From Streptomyces sp. AC555_RSS877 (GTDB taxonomy: Bacteria > Actinomycetota > Actinomycetes > Streptomycetales > Streptomycetaceae), in NCBI RefSeq assembly GCF_019049245.1, contig NZ_JAGMUK010000183.1, positions 62,001 to 126,000 of the forward strand: a stretch of DNA of 64,000 bases, read 5' to 3'. A program made the translations under genes and the position numbers. Of this stretch, positions 35,601-43,374 are shown one piece after another; within the stretch, counting starts at the first letter, position 1; the number at the start of each line of letters is the position of its first letter. The notes under the pieces were generated by a model. The model worked only from the letters and a program-made list of their open reading frames with translations, was not told the DNA's origin and made no database searches.

Positions 35601-35867
35601 GATCTCCTCGTCGAGCAACTGGATGAGGATGATCTGGGTGGCTTGGCCTGCGGCGAAGGCGAAGTTCCCCGCGGCGAGCAACAGCCAGGGGAGTCGATGC
35701 GCCGGGTGGTTGAGAAAGACACCAAGGACGATACCGATGACGCCGGTCGCTCCAATGGCGACGAAGAGCAGCCGTTTTTCCGGAAATACGTAGTAGAACG
35801 CGGTCAGCACGACGATGCATGAACTGACGGCGGCCATCGCAGCCTGGCTTCGCAGTCGCGCGTTCAT
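32688..35867 (-). CDS. Membrane PAS-GGDEF-EAL cyclic-di-GMP enzyme
   Basis: 1059 residues from ATG 35867, with AGGAGG 8 nt upstream. The first ~305 residues hold about nine or ten hydrophobic segments, with FPSIADGFYLAAYPLYAAGL matching the cyclase at 18154-19695. A GAF-like region (~345-500), a PAS domain (~510-630, ASEVILILDDDDRVRYASPS), GGDEF (~640-800, intact RIGGDEF) and EAL (~815-1045) follow. EAL residues are intact: GFEALVRWPH, VNVSPRQF, ELTESVLM, DDFGTGYSSLSYL, KIDKSFV and IAEGVE. It could both make and degrade c-di-GMP. The layout resembles S. coelicolor RmdB, a phosphodiesterase controlling development, but orthology was not tested. It lies 72 bp upstream of the NRPS on the same strand. 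Confidence 0.93.
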   Translation of the reverse strand: MNARLRSQAAMAAVSSCIVVLTAFYYVFPEKRLLFVAIGATGVIGIVLGVFLNHPAHRLPWLLLAAGNFAFAAGQATQIILIQLLDEEIPFPSIADGFYLAAYPLYAAGLLGFVHWRTGWRDRASLVDALTLTVGLALLSWLFLIDPYARAAGLSWWQKAFAIAYPLGDILVLAMLLRLLVGRGGKSRSLMLLTVGTLGLLTADVLYGLIQLNGTWRTGSAVELGWAVLYGAWAAAALHPSMRRLTQPVQWRAETGTGRLSLLTLASLIAPAILLTEAVRGVRSNVGVIGVFSAVLFLLVLYRLSGVVATHRRAVGREKVLRNAVSSLGGAGELRDVAAAVHSAVTQLMSHGPPRSALLTLPDNTFWVNGAHDALRGPLTVRATAAVRELIASGENRLVSLDGVGPDLAARLMGSDKEPTRTGHALVCPLAAQDHPSGDPLMGVLIVAGNEQDLLVLRDTLATLAAQAALAAARVTLAQEVNRRNSEMYFRTLVQNASEVILILDDDDRVRYASPSAGQVLGVPDLQGTLLVDLVPPQDSRAVVETLGRIRKGECQSKREHWRMLRADRSSIEVEVRWSDLREEATVGGVVLTLRDVTEQRKLERELTHQAFHDSLTNLANRVLFQDRVNHALAQAQRDGTVVGVLFIDVDDFKVINDIHGHGVGDELLVALSLRLQTAVRASDTAARIGGDEFALLVEGSVTTEGVERFTEHLMSVFAEPFRLSVGPMSTYASIGVATTEDSIDSVELLTHADLALYSAKMAGKRQWRHYHPELQSGMAERANLQEALDSSTIETSFLVLYQPIVELASGRIAGFEALVRWPHSTRGMVLPEQFITLAEESGQIVPLGAWVLDQAAAETVRWKDSVLRGGAADRNVPYISVNVSPRQFRDDEFYNVVRRALDLSGIEPSSLVLELTESVLMYNDERILAEMNSLTDLGIRIAIDDFGTGYSSLSYLREFPISILKIDKSFVDELGHSSEQYALVEGITHLADTLGLTVIAEGVENVRQQELLISMGCRLAQGYLFAEPVSAEEAEQLILAPPLGRLAGLPVRPVEGER

Positions 35868-36590
35868 CCCAACTAACCTCCTGATGGGCCACTTTTCGGA
35901 CCGGCTGAGCTGGGCGAACGGCACCGGGCGGCGGAGAAGCCCGTGGGGGCCGGGCTGACTTAAGGGGAACTCTCCGTGCGCCAGGCCGGGACTCGGCCCT
36001 GATCGCCTGTGAACACGATTTTCCGGTATGCACGGTCGCCGGTATACACGGTCTGCGGTATACACGGTTCGCCGTTATGCGGACTCCTTCTACACCGAGA
36101 CATCGACGTGTCCTTCATCCAGCGTACCGAGATTGCCATTTCCCGCACGCCCACGGAGAGATACCGAGTCACCTCGCGAGATACCACCACATGCGTGAAA
36201 ATGGAGGACGCGGAAACCGGGCCGGGTCCTCCCGGCGACGATCGGCCACTGACGGAGCGTCGAGCCCATGCTCTCCGTTCACCGCCGGACCTTTGCCCCG
36301 CAGGCAGGCCGCCAGTGGTCCATGGGTAAGGAGCATGACCCGGACCATCCACGGGCCGGCGAAGCGGCCCGATTCGCCGGGGCGCTGTTCACACAGGTCA
36401 GCGGCACGCGTGCCCACACTGCACCGCCCGCCGAGCAGGCGCCAGAGCGCGTCGCCCGTTGTCTCTGCTGGACGCCCGGGCGATTCGGGCCACGTGTCGG
36501 GGACCAAGGTCCGGGCCATTCCCGGACCAGGTCACGGCCCGCCTCTGACCGCGGTCCCGTTTTCGCAGGTCAGCGCGGACGCGGCGCGTG
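35868..36590. other. Long non-coding stretch upstream of the GGDEF-EAL gene
   Basis: 723 bp in which I see no credible gene; open frames here lack ribosome sites and protein-like composition. It begins with the AGGAGG site and leader of the GGDEF-EAL gene, holds the 16-bp triple repeat at 36024-36071, and ends at an aldehyde dehydrogenase remnant. Codon-position GC bias weakens over this span, consistent with degraded DNA. Confidence 0.55.
36024..36071. repeat. Three 16-bp direct repeats upstream of GGDEF-EAL gene
   Basis: Units at 36024-36039, 36040-36055 and 36056-36071, consensus CGGTATACACGGTC(T/G)G, with one to three differences; a partial fourth (CCGTTATGCGG) follows. Each unit has the palindrome GTATAC or GTATGC. 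They lie 157 bp upstream of the GGDEF-EAL start and are phased at 16 bp, which would suit cooperative protein binding. Confidence 0.82.
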
Positions 36591-36707
36591 TACCACCAAC
36601 AGACGAAGAATCTGCTGGTGAGCTACTCGCCGAAGAAGCTGGGCTTCTTCCAGAGCGCGCCGTCGGCGGTGGACGCGCTGGAGGCGTCCACCGCCTTGCC
36701 GCTGTGA
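36591..36707 (+). pseudogene. C-terminal remnant of an aldehyde dehydrogenase
   Basis: A 38-codon frame reads YHQQTKNLLVSYSPKKLGFF, then QSAPSAVDALEASTALPL and a TGA. It closely matches the last 18 residues of the intact enzyme at 16556-18079 (YQQTKNLLVSYAPKKLGFF) but carries an 18-residue extension seen in other family members. So it derives from a different paralogue rather than a copy of the one in this window. No start codon or upstream homology can be found; similarity begins abruptly at 36591. It marks a deletion breakpoint. Confidence 0.85.
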
Positions 36708-36769
36708 TGCGATTGACCAGGACTTACGTAGGTCTTCAGCGACTCACCTTTTGTTTGCGGCAGGTCCCA

Positions 36770-38200
36770 TCAGGTGCGGGTCCAGCGTTGGTTACTGCCG
36801 TTCGAGCAGGAGTAGAGCTGGATCAGGGTGCCGTTGGCTGTGCCGCCTGCGACGGCGTCGAGGCAGAGGCCGGACTGGACGCCGACGATGGATCCGTCGG
36901 AGTTGAGGCGCCATTTCTGGTTGTCGCCGCCCCAGCAGCCGTAGATCTGGACTTTGGTGCCGTTGCCGGTGCCGGCGGCGTCCAGGCACTTGTTGCCGTA
37001 GACCCTGAGCTCGCCGGCGGCGGTGTACGTCCACTGCTGGTTGGTGCGGTTGTTGCAGTCCCACAGGTTGAGCTGGGTGCCGTCGGTGGTACTGGTGCCG
37101 GGCACGTCCAGGCAGCGGCCCGAACCGACGCCCTTGATCGGTCCGGACTCCGAAGGAGGCGTAGAAGAGCCGCCGTTGAGTGTGTTGAGGACGGCGGTAT
37201 AGGCGGGCTTCTTGCTGCCGTCGCCGTTGAACAGCAGCGGCGTCTGCTCCGCTCGCCAGGAGTCGGTGTCGCGCACACCCCAGACGGTGATGCCGAGGCA
37301 GCGCGGAACGGCCAGACAGTCGTTGGTCACGTTGGCGTAGGTCGTGGCCGGAGCGCCCTGGATGTCGAGTTCGGTGATGGCCACGTCGACGCCGAGGGCG
37401 GCGAAGTTCTGCAGGGTGGTGCGGAAGTTGCTGTTGTAGGGGCTGCCGCTGTTGAAGTGCGACTGGAAGCCGACGCAGTCGATCGGCACGCCGCGCTGCT
37501 TGAAGTCCCGGACCATGGCGTACATGGCCTGGGTTTTGGCCCAGGTCCAGTTCTCGACGTTGTAGTCGTTGTAGCAGAGCTTGGCGGCCGGGTCGGCGGC
37601 GCGCGCGGTGCGGAAGGCGACCTCGATCCAGTCGTTGCCGGTGCGTTGCAGGTTGGAGTCGCGCCGGGCTCCCGAACTGCCGTCGGCGAAGGCCTCGTTC
37701 ACGACGTCCCACTGGGCGATCTTGCCCTTGTAGTGGGCCATCACGCCGTTGATGTGGCCGATCATCGCCTGGCGCAGTGTGCTGCCGCTGAGGCTCTGCA
37801 TCCAGCCGGGCTGCTGGGAGTGCCAGGCCAGGGTGTGGCCGCGCACCTGCTTGCCGTTCTGCACCGCCCAGTTGTAGACGCGGTCAGCGGCGGTGAAGTT
37901 GAACTGGCCCCGCTGCGGTTCGGTGGCGTCGATCTTCATCTCGTTCTCGGCCGTCACCGAGTTGAACTCACGGCCCGCGATCGTCGTGTACGCCGAGTCG
38001 CCCAGCCTGCCCGAGGCGATGGCGGTGCCGAAGTAGCGGCCGCTCTGCGCCGCCGCGGCGCCGAGCGTGTTCTCGGCGGCGTGTGCGGTCGGCGGTGCGA
38101 CCAGTGCGGCGGCCGCACCGAGGACGCCGACGACCAGCGCCAACAGCAGGCCGCGGATCTTGCGGCGGACTACGGGTCCGGGAAGGGCATACGAGCCCAT
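36770..38200 (-). CDS. xlnA: Secreted endo-1,4-beta-xylanase, GH10 with ricin-type CBM13
   Basis: 476 residues from ATG 38200 with a GGAGG site. The signal peptide is long and twin-arginine-like at its basic start (VVRRKIRGLLLALVVG) and ends at APPTAHA-AENT (~res 41). The GH10 catalytic domain (~43-340) has the acid/base Glu in WDVVNEAF and the nucleophile Glu in ITELDIQG, plus HTLAWHSQQPGWM and ITVWGVRD. After a Ser/Pro linker comes a three-fold CBM13 (~350-476) with repeats of the form GRCLDVPGTS, NKCLDAAGTG, GLCLDAVAGG and QQW/QKW/QRW. It matches the architecture of S. lividans XlnA and cuts xylan outside the cell. It is divergent from the GH62 gene across a 900-bp control region. Confidence 0.96.
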   Translation of the reverse strand: MGSYALPGPVVRRKIRGLLLALVVGVLGAAAALVAPPTAHAAENTLGAAAAQSGRYFGTAIASGRLGDSAYTTIAGREFNSVTAENEMKIDATEPQRGQFNFTAADRVYNWAVQNGKQVRGHTLAWHSQQPGWMQSLSGSTLRQAMIGHINGVMAHYKGKIAQWDVVNEAFADGSSGARRDSNLQRTGNDWIEVAFRTARAADPAAKLCYNDYNVENWTWAKTQAMYAMVRDFKQRGVPIDCVGFQSHFNSGSPYNSNFRTTLQNFAALGVDVAITELDIQGAPATTYANVTNDCLAVPRCLGITVWGVRDTDSWRAEQTPLLFNGDGSKKPAYTAVLNTLNGGSSTPPSESGPIKGVGSGRCLDVPGTSTTDGTQLNLWDCNNRTNQQWTYTAAGELRVYGNKCLDAAGTGNGTKVQIYGCWGGDNQKWRLNSDGSIVGVQSGLCLDAVAGGTANGTLIQLYSCSNGSNQRWTRT

Positions 38201-38622
38201 GAATGTGCCTCCAAGGTAGAAATCACGGAAGGACTGAAGCGCCGGGGAATGCGTCGTCCGCTCCCACTCGGCAGACGGAGGGGGCGGGCCGGAGCCCGGG
38301 CAGCACGGAATTACCCGACAGCGCGGTCATGGGACCGGGACGCTCTCAACCGGCACGGACGGCTTCCGGTCGGCCGTCGAGTGACGTACGGCGGGCGGCG
38401 GCGGTGTTTCGACACAGGCATGGGGGCACTCCATCGCGACTCAGCCGGGGGACCGTCACGCGGCGTCGCGCGCCTCTCCGACTACGCGGAGAGCCAGGGT
38501 GCGCTGGTGCGAACCTCACCGGACCGACATGGGGTGGCGCAGGTGTTCTGAGGGATGCGCGGATCTGTCGTGCAGCTGTGCGTGGATCTGCCGTGCCGCA
38601 CAGATTGCTCAGGGCCGACACG

Positions 38623-38638
38623 GTTCGAGATCTCGAAC
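38623..38638. promoter_or_regulatory. Perfect 16-bp palindrome, operator candidate
   Basis: GTTCGAGATCTCGAAC is exactly self-complementary and lies 462 bp ahead of the GH62 start, 33 bp before the next palindrome. Even palindromes of this length are typical of LacI- or MarR-type sites. Confidence 0.5.
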
Positions 38639-38670
38639 TATGGCCGGTTCCTCAGGCAGGGATGATTGAT

Positions 38671-38694
38671 GTGTTGACGATGCATCGTCAATAC
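38671..38694. promoter_or_regulatory. 24-bp near-perfect palindrome, strong operator candidate
   Basis: The core TTGACGATGCATCGTCAA (38674-38691) is a perfect 18-bp palindrome, and symmetry extends 3 bp further on each side with a single mismatched pair. Chance occurrence in a GC-rich genome is very unlikely. LacI- or GntR-family regulators of pentose polymers bind sites of this kind. Confidence 0.65.
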
Positions 38695-39012
38695 TCCGCG
38701 CAGAAAAAATTTCCGTTCCTCGCCCGAAACTTTCCGGATCCCGGCGAGCCGGACCGCGAACCCCGCCGCCGCAGTCGGCAGAGCCGTAGGGCCGAGGCAG
38801 GGACGAGTGCGCGGACGCCGCTTTCTCGACGTCTCTCCTCCGCGCGGACGCCCTGGACCGGTGAGCCGTATCGCGTACAGCTGTGTTTCCGGTCGGCGCG
38901 GCAGCTTGTCGAGCCCGAAGGGGAGGCGCTGTTTGTGGACAGATCGGCGACAGGCCTTGACCAGAGCGCCCCACATTCCTAGCTTGTGGCGTCAAAGCTT
39001 CCGGGAATTCTT

Positions 39013-39024
39013 CGAAATGTTTCG
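39013..39024. promoter_or_regulatory. CGAAA-TG-TTTCG inverted repeat near GH62 start
   Basis: Five-base arms with a 2-nt spacer, 77 bp upstream of the GH62 ATG and so within promoter distance. A related GAAACTTTC lies at 38726-38734. Both resemble xylanase-gene operators of Streptomyces. Confidence 0.45.
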
Positions 39025-39100
39025 AGCTCGTCCCAGCCCCGGCAGTCCGCTCCGCGGTTCATCGGGTCCCCCATCCCCGCCCCCAAAGGAGTGCTCTCTG

Positions 39101-40567
39101 ATGTGGTTTCGCCACCCCTCCCCGGTCCGCCTCAGACGGTTACTCGCCGTCCTCGCCCCCTTGCTGCTCGTGGCCACCTTCCTCGGCGCCCAGCCCGCCC
39201 GCGCGGCGACCGTAGACCCCAACGCCTCGTATGTGCTGGTCAACCGCAACAGCGGCAAGGCCCTGGATGTCTACAACATGGCGACCAACGACGGCGCCCG
39301 CATCACCCAGTGGACCAGGAACGATCAGAACCAACAGCAGTGGCAGTTCGTCGATTCCGGGGGCGGCTACCACCGCATCAAGTCCCGCCACTCGGGCAAG
39401 GTGCTGGACGTCCACAACTGGTCCACCGCGAACGGCGGCTCGATCGTCCAGTGGGCCGACCTGAACGCCACCAACCAGCAGTGGCGGCTGGCCGACAGCT
39501 CGGACGGCTACGTGCGGTTCATCTCGCGCCACAGCAACAAGGCCCTCGAAGTGCAAGGCGCCTCCAGCGCCGACAACGGGAACATCGTCCAGTACGACGA
39601 CTGGGGCGGCACCAACCAGCAGTGGCAGCTCGTCAAGGTCGGCGGCGACAGCCCCGGCCCGTGCGATCTTCCGTCGACCTACCGCTGGACATCAACGGGC
39701 GCGCTGGCGCAGCCCAAGCCGGGGTGGGTCTCGCTCAAGGACTTCACCGTCGTCCCCTACAACGGCAGGCAACTCGTCTACGCGACGACGCACGACACGG
39801 GGACGAGTTGGGGTTCGATGAACTTCGGCCTGTTCACCAACTGGTCGGAGATGGCCTCGGCCGGCCAGAACACGATGTCAACTTCCACCGTCGCACCCAC
39901 GCTCTTCTACTTCGCGCCGAAGAACATCTGGGTGCTCGCCTACCAGTGGGGCGGGACCGCCTTCTCCTACCGGACGTCGAGCGACCCCACCAACCCCAAT
40001 GGCTGGTCATCCCAGCAGGTGCTCTCCACCGCCAGCATCAGCGACTCCGGGACAGGACCCATCGACCAGACGCTCATCGGTGACGGGACGAACATGTACC
40101 TGTTCTTCGCCGGTGACAACGGCAAGATCTACCGGGCCAGTATGCCGATCGGGAACTTCCCGGGCAGCTTCGGCGCGACCTCGACAGTGGTCATGAGCGA
40201 CACGACGAACAACCTGTTCGAAGCCCCGCAGGTCTACAAGCTGCAGGGGCAGAACCGCTACCTCATGATCGTCGAGGCGATCGGCTCGCAGGGCCGCTAC
40301 TTCCGCTCGTTCACGGCCACCAGTCTGAACGGCTCATGGACACCCCAGGCCGCGACCGAGAGCAATCCCTTCGCCGGCAAGGCCAACAGCGGCGCCACCT
40401 GGACCAACGACATCAGCCATGGCGAACTGATCCGCACCAGCCCCGATCAGACCATGACCGTCGATCCCTGCAATCTGCAGTTGCTCTACCAGGGGCGCAG
40501 CCCCAACTCCGGCGGCGACTACGGCCTCCTGCCCTACCGTCCTGGTCTGCTGACACTGCAGCGCTGA
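39101..40567 (+). CDS. Secreted alpha-L-arabinofuranosidase, GH62 with N-terminal CBM13
   Basis: 488 residues from ATG 39101 with an AAAGGAG site. The signal peptide (VRLRRLLAVLAPLLLVATFLG) ends at AQPARA-ATVD (~res 36). A ricin-type CBM13 with three repeats (SGKALDVYNM, SGKVLDVHNW, NKALEVQGAS, each followed by a QQW) spans ~40-180. GH62 (~190-488) shows WVSLKDFTVVPYNG with the catalytic-base Asp, GPIDQTLIGDG with the second Asp, and LFEAPQVYKL with the acid Glu. It removes arabinose side chains from arabinoxylan, which helps the divergently encoded xylanase. Carbohydrate-binding head and catalytic tail are in reverse order to that xylanase. A strong hairpin follows at 40607. Confidence 0.95.
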   Translation: MWFRHPSPVRLRRLLAVLAPLLLVATFLGAQPARAATVDPNASYVLVNRNSGKALDVYNMATNDGARITQWTRNDQNQQQWQFVDSGGGYHRIKSRHSGKVLDVHNWSTANGGSIVQWADLNATNQQWRLADSSDGYVRFISRHSNKALEVQGASSADNGNIVQYDDWGGTNQQWQLVKVGGDSPGPCDLPSTYRWTSTGALAQPKPGWVSLKDFTVVPYNGRQLVYATTHDTGTSWGSMNFGLFTNWSEMASAGQNTMSTSTVAPTLFYFAPKNIWVLAYQWGGTAFSYRTSSDPTNPNGWSSQQVLSTASISDSGTGPIDQTLIGDGTNMYLFFAGDNGKIYRASMPIGNFPGSFGATSTVVMSDTTNNLFEAPQVYKLQGQNRYLMIVEAIGSQGRYFRSFTATSLNGSWTPQAATESNPFAGKANSGATWTNDISHGELIRTSPDQTMTVDPCNLQLLYQGRSPNSGGDYGLLPYRPGLLTLQR

Positions 40568-40606
40568 CGGCGTGACTCGAGTCCGGCTCCCGTACGGAGT
40601 CGGCGT

Positions 40607-40635
40607 GGCGGGCTCGGCGGAAGGCCGAGCCCGCC
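40607..40635. terminator. Terminator hairpin after GH62 gene
   Basis: Perfect 12-bp arms GGCGGGCTCGGC (40607-40618) and GCCGAGCCCGCC (40624-40635) with a 5-nt loop, 40 bp after the arabinofuranosidase stop. Very stable; no U-tract. Confidence 0.75.
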
Positions 40636-40795
40636 CGGGTCATGCGACAACGTCAGCGCTCATACGGCGACGGGACGCGGGACCGGGCAACATCCACCAG
40701 CCCGAAGGACGCCGCTCCCATGAACGCCGGTCCGGTCGGCCCGAGGGCGACCGGATACAGTGCGCGAAACGGCAGCCCGGTCAGACAGGGGAAGC

Positions 40796-42016
40796 GTGAG
40801 CGACACCAGCAACACCCGACCCCCCGACAGCGAAGCGCAAGCTCCGCGGCAGAGCCGGCTGCACCGCCTGATGCGCTATCTCCCCCTGATCGCCCCCGTA
40901 CTTCTGTGGACCGTGCCCTGCTGGGTGCTCCTGTTCTCCGGCCAGAACTGGCCGCTGCCCGTCGCGCCGGCCGGCACCGCCCTGTTCGTCGTCGGCCTGG
41001 TCGGGATGCCGCTCGCGATGGCGCGCGGCCACGGCCGGCGTCAGCAGGACCGGGCAGCGATCATCGGTGACACCCTGCTGGGCACGAGCTGGGTTCTGTT
41101 CACCTGGTCCGTTCTGCTCGGCGTCTTCTTGCGGCTCGCCCTGACCGTGGCCGGCGTCGGCGACAGTCAGGACCGGGCCCGAATCGTCACTTGGGCCGTC
41201 CTCGGCATAACCGCCGTGCTGCTCGCCTGGGGGTACGCCGAAGCCCGCCGCGTGCCGCGCGTGCGCCGACTCGACGTGCGACTCCCACGCCTGGGTGCCG
41301 GGTTGGACGGCTTCCGCGTCGTCCTCATCACCGACACCCACTACGGCCCGCTCGATCGCGCCCGCTGGTCGGCACGGGTGTGCGAGACGGTGAACACCCT
41401 GGAAGCCGACCTGGTCTGTCACACCGGTGACATCGCGGACGGCACGGCCGAACGCCGCCGCGCCCAGGCCGCCCCGCTCGCAACCGTGCGGGCCACCCGG
41501 GGCCGTGTGTACGTCACCGGCAACCACGAGTACTACAGCGAGGCCCAGGGCTGGGTCGACCTGATGGACGAGCTGGGCTGGGAGCCGCTGCGCAACCGCC
41601 ATCTGCTGCTGGAACGCGGAGGCGACGCCCTTGTGGTCGCCGGCGTTGATGACGTCACCGCCGAGTCCTCCGGCCTGGCAGGCCACCGCGCCCACCTCGC
41701 CGGAGCCTTGGACGGCGCCGACCCCGACCTACCTGTCCTGCTCTTGGCGCACCAGCCCAAGTTCATCGACCGGGCAGCAGCCGCCGGCATCGACCTCCAA
41801 CTCTCCGGCCACACGCACGGCGGCCAGATCTGGCCCTTCCACCACCTGGTCCGCATCGACCAGCCCGCCCTCGCCGGCCTCAGTCACCACGGTCCCCGCA
41901 CCCTCCTCTACACCAGCCGCGGCACCGGCTTCTGGGGCCCGCCGTTCCGCGTCTTCGCCCCCAGCGAGATCACCCTGCTCGTACTCCGCTCCCCGCACCC
42001 GCCCACCGCGATGTAG
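40796..42016 (+). CDS. Membrane-anchored metallophosphoesterase
   Basis: 406 residues from GTG 40796, after GGGGAAGC. Four hydrophobic segments occupy ~30-155 (LIAPVLLWTVPCWVLLFSG, VAPAGTALFVVGLVGMPLA, TLLGTSWVLFTWSVLLGVFL, IVTWAVLGITAVLLAWGYA). The calcineurin-like domain follows: motif I ITDTHYGP, motif II VCHTGDIADG, motif III VTGNHEYY, LLLAHQP and motif V LSGHTHGGQIWPF. All metal ligands (D, H, D, N, H, H) are present. It belongs to the YkuE/YaeI-type group of membrane phosphoesterases, some of which act on lipid-linked phosphate. The phosphatase face would be cytoplasmic or external depending on an even span count, which predicts the N-terminal side. Monocistronic. Confidence 0.9.
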   Translation: MSDTSNTRPPDSEAQAPRQSRLHRLMRYLPLIAPVLLWTVPCWVLLFSGQNWPLPVAPAGTALFVVGLVGMPLAMARGHGRRQQDRAAIIGDTLLGTSWVLFTWSVLLGVFLRLALTVAGVGDSQDRARIVTWAVLGITAVLLAWGYAEARRVPRVRRLDVRLPRLGAGLDGFRVVLITDTHYGPLDRARWSARVCETVNTLEADLVCHTGDIADGTAERRRAQAAPLATVRATRGRVYVTGNHEYYSEAQGWVDLMDELGWEPLRNRHLLLERGGDALVVAGVDDVTAESSGLAGHRAHLAGALDGADPDLPVLLLAHQPKFIDRAAAAGIDLQLSGHTHGGQIWPFHHLVRIDQPALAGLSHHGPRTLLYTSRGTGFWGPPFRVFAPSEITLLVLRSPHPPTAM

Positions 42017-42501
42017 CACTCGCCGGGGCGACACATCCCCTTGTGGTCCTGCCGACCCGCCTCGGCGGAGTGCTGCCGCCGCTGCCCGGTCCGAAGCAGC
42101 CCCTTCTGCTCGCCTCGGAGTCCGAAGCGAGCCGGCCGAGACGACCCGCCTGACCAGGCGACTGCGCCAGTTCGAGACCCACGGCATCGGGCCGTTCAAC
42201 CTGACCGAACCACTCCGCCGGGCCGGGCACGGCTGGGTCCTGCACGCACCGGTGCGCGTCGAGCGACCGCCGCAGGTTCAGGTTGCGTACGGACAAGGCC
42301 CTGTTCGCCAAGTGCTCAACCAGTAGTCGCACGGCGACGACACCGGGGTGCACGGAGTGGGGGCGGCGCCACGACGACGCAGCAAGCTCGCGGCACTTGC
42401 CGTGGTTCAGCGCCCCCCGGCACCCAAGCCGACGAGCCTGGGAGTATCGCGGCCACCCTGCGCAGCCGCACGGGAGGGGGTGCGCGGCTACTGTCGATGG
42501 C
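42017..42501. other. Intergenic stretch with unassigned coding-like fragments
   Basis: 485 bp between the phosphoesterase and the XRE regulator. A plus-strand frame around 42140-42326 (LTRRLRQFETHGIGPFNL, then LNQ and stop) has protein-like composition but no start, ribosome site or family I can name; it could be a remnant. The promoter of the XRE gene should lie near 42440-42500. No hairpin confirmed. Confidence 0.4.
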
Positions 42502-43374
42502 ATGGACAGCGACAACCTGCTGGGGCGGTTCCTGCGAGCTCGGCGGGGCCTTGTGCAGCCCGAGGAGCAGGGCGTGCCCGTGACCGGCCACCGCCGTGTG
42601 GCGGGCCTGCGCCGGGAGGAAGTGGCCACGCTGGCCGGGCTGAGCACCGACTACTACATACGCCTGGAGCAGGGCCGCGAGAGAAGCCCCTCGGTACAGG
42701 TGGTCGACGCGCTGGCCCGGGCACTGTTGCTGGACGACGACGCCACGGCTCATCTGCACCAACTGGCCCGGCCCGTGCCGGGCCGTTCCCGCAAGACCGC
42801 CCGGCGTCAGCGGGTGAGTCCCGTTCTGCTGCGGATGATGAACACCTGGACCGGGACGCCTGCCGTGATCCTGGGGCGCTGTATGGACGTACTCGCGCAC
42901 AACCCCCTCGGCGGCGCCCTGTTCGCCGGCCACACCTACAGCGGGGACCTGATGCGGCTCGTCTTCCTCGACCCCGACGCCCGGGATTTCTACCCGGACT
43001 GGGACCGGGTCGCCGCCAACACGGTCGGCGGTCTGCGCGAGGCGGCGGGAACCGACTACGACGATCCGCGGTTGATCGAGCTGGTGGGCGAGTTGTCGCT
43101 CAAGAGCGAAGCGTTCCGCAGGCTGTGGTCGCGTCATGACATCCGCCAGAAGCGGCGTGAGACCAAACGCTTCCGGCACCCGGTCGTCGGTGAACTCACC
43201 CTGGACTACGAGACTTTGACCATCAACAGCGCGCCCGGCCAACAACTCGTCGTCTACCAGGCCGAGCCCGGCGGTCCCTCCGACCACGCTCTGTCACTGC
43301 TCGGCAGCCTCGCCGCGACGCAGACGGCGCACGGTGCGGATTCCGTACAGCGGGACATCGGCACAGGCGACTGA
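42502..43374 (+). CDS. XRE-family regulator with MmyB-like ligand-binding domain
   Basis: 290 residues from ATG 42502. The N-terminal helix-turn-helix (~1-75) reads LGRFLRARRGLVQPEEQG, GLRREEVATLAGLSTDYYIRLEQGRERSPSVQV. The rest (~105-270) is the MmyB-like PAS-fold domain, with MMNTWTGTPAVILGRCMDVLAHNPL, FLDPDARDFYPDWDRVAANTVGGLR and RFRHPVVGELTLDYETL. Members of this family in Streptomyces often regulate a neighbouring short-chain dehydrogenase. Here an SDR gene lies just downstream on the opposite strand (43523-44284), and the family is thought to bind fatty acid-like ligands. Length and motifs are normal. Confidence 0.92.
   Translation: MDSDNLLGRFLRARRGLVQPEEQGVPVTGHRRVAGLRREEVATLAGLSTDYYIRLEQGRERSPSVQVVDALARALLLDDDATAHLHQLARPVPGRSRKTARRQRVSPVLLRMMNTWTGTPAVILGRCMDVLAHNPLGGALFAGHTYSGDLMRLVFLDPDARDFYPDWDRVAANTVGGLREAAGTDYDDPRLIELVGELSLKSEAFRRLWSRHDIRQKRRETKRFRHPVVGELTLDYETLTINSAPGQQLVVYQAEPGGPSDHALSLLGSLAATQTAHGADSVQRDIGTGD

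Larger units (their letters stand above)
38201..39100. promoter_or_regulatory. Divergent control region between xylanase and arabinofuranosidase genes
   Basis: 900 bp with no credible gene, but rich in dyad symmetry: a perfect 16-bp palindrome (38623-38638), a 24-bp near-perfect palindrome (38671-38694), GAAACTTTC (38726-38734) and CGAAA-TG-TTTCG (39013-39024). Local AT content rises around 38650-38740. The last two resemble the GAAAnTTTC-type elements reported upstream of Streptomyces xylanase genes (recalled, not checked). Several regulators may act here. Confidence 0.6.

Noticed and set aside
36024..36071. Tandem repeats as a CRISPR array
   Set aside because: Units are adjacent with no unique spacers, only 16 bp long, and no cas genes are present.
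36268..36621. 117-codon plus-strand frame in the non-coding stretch
   Set aside because: No ribosome site, random-like composition, and overlap with the aldehyde dehydrogenase remnant in another frame.
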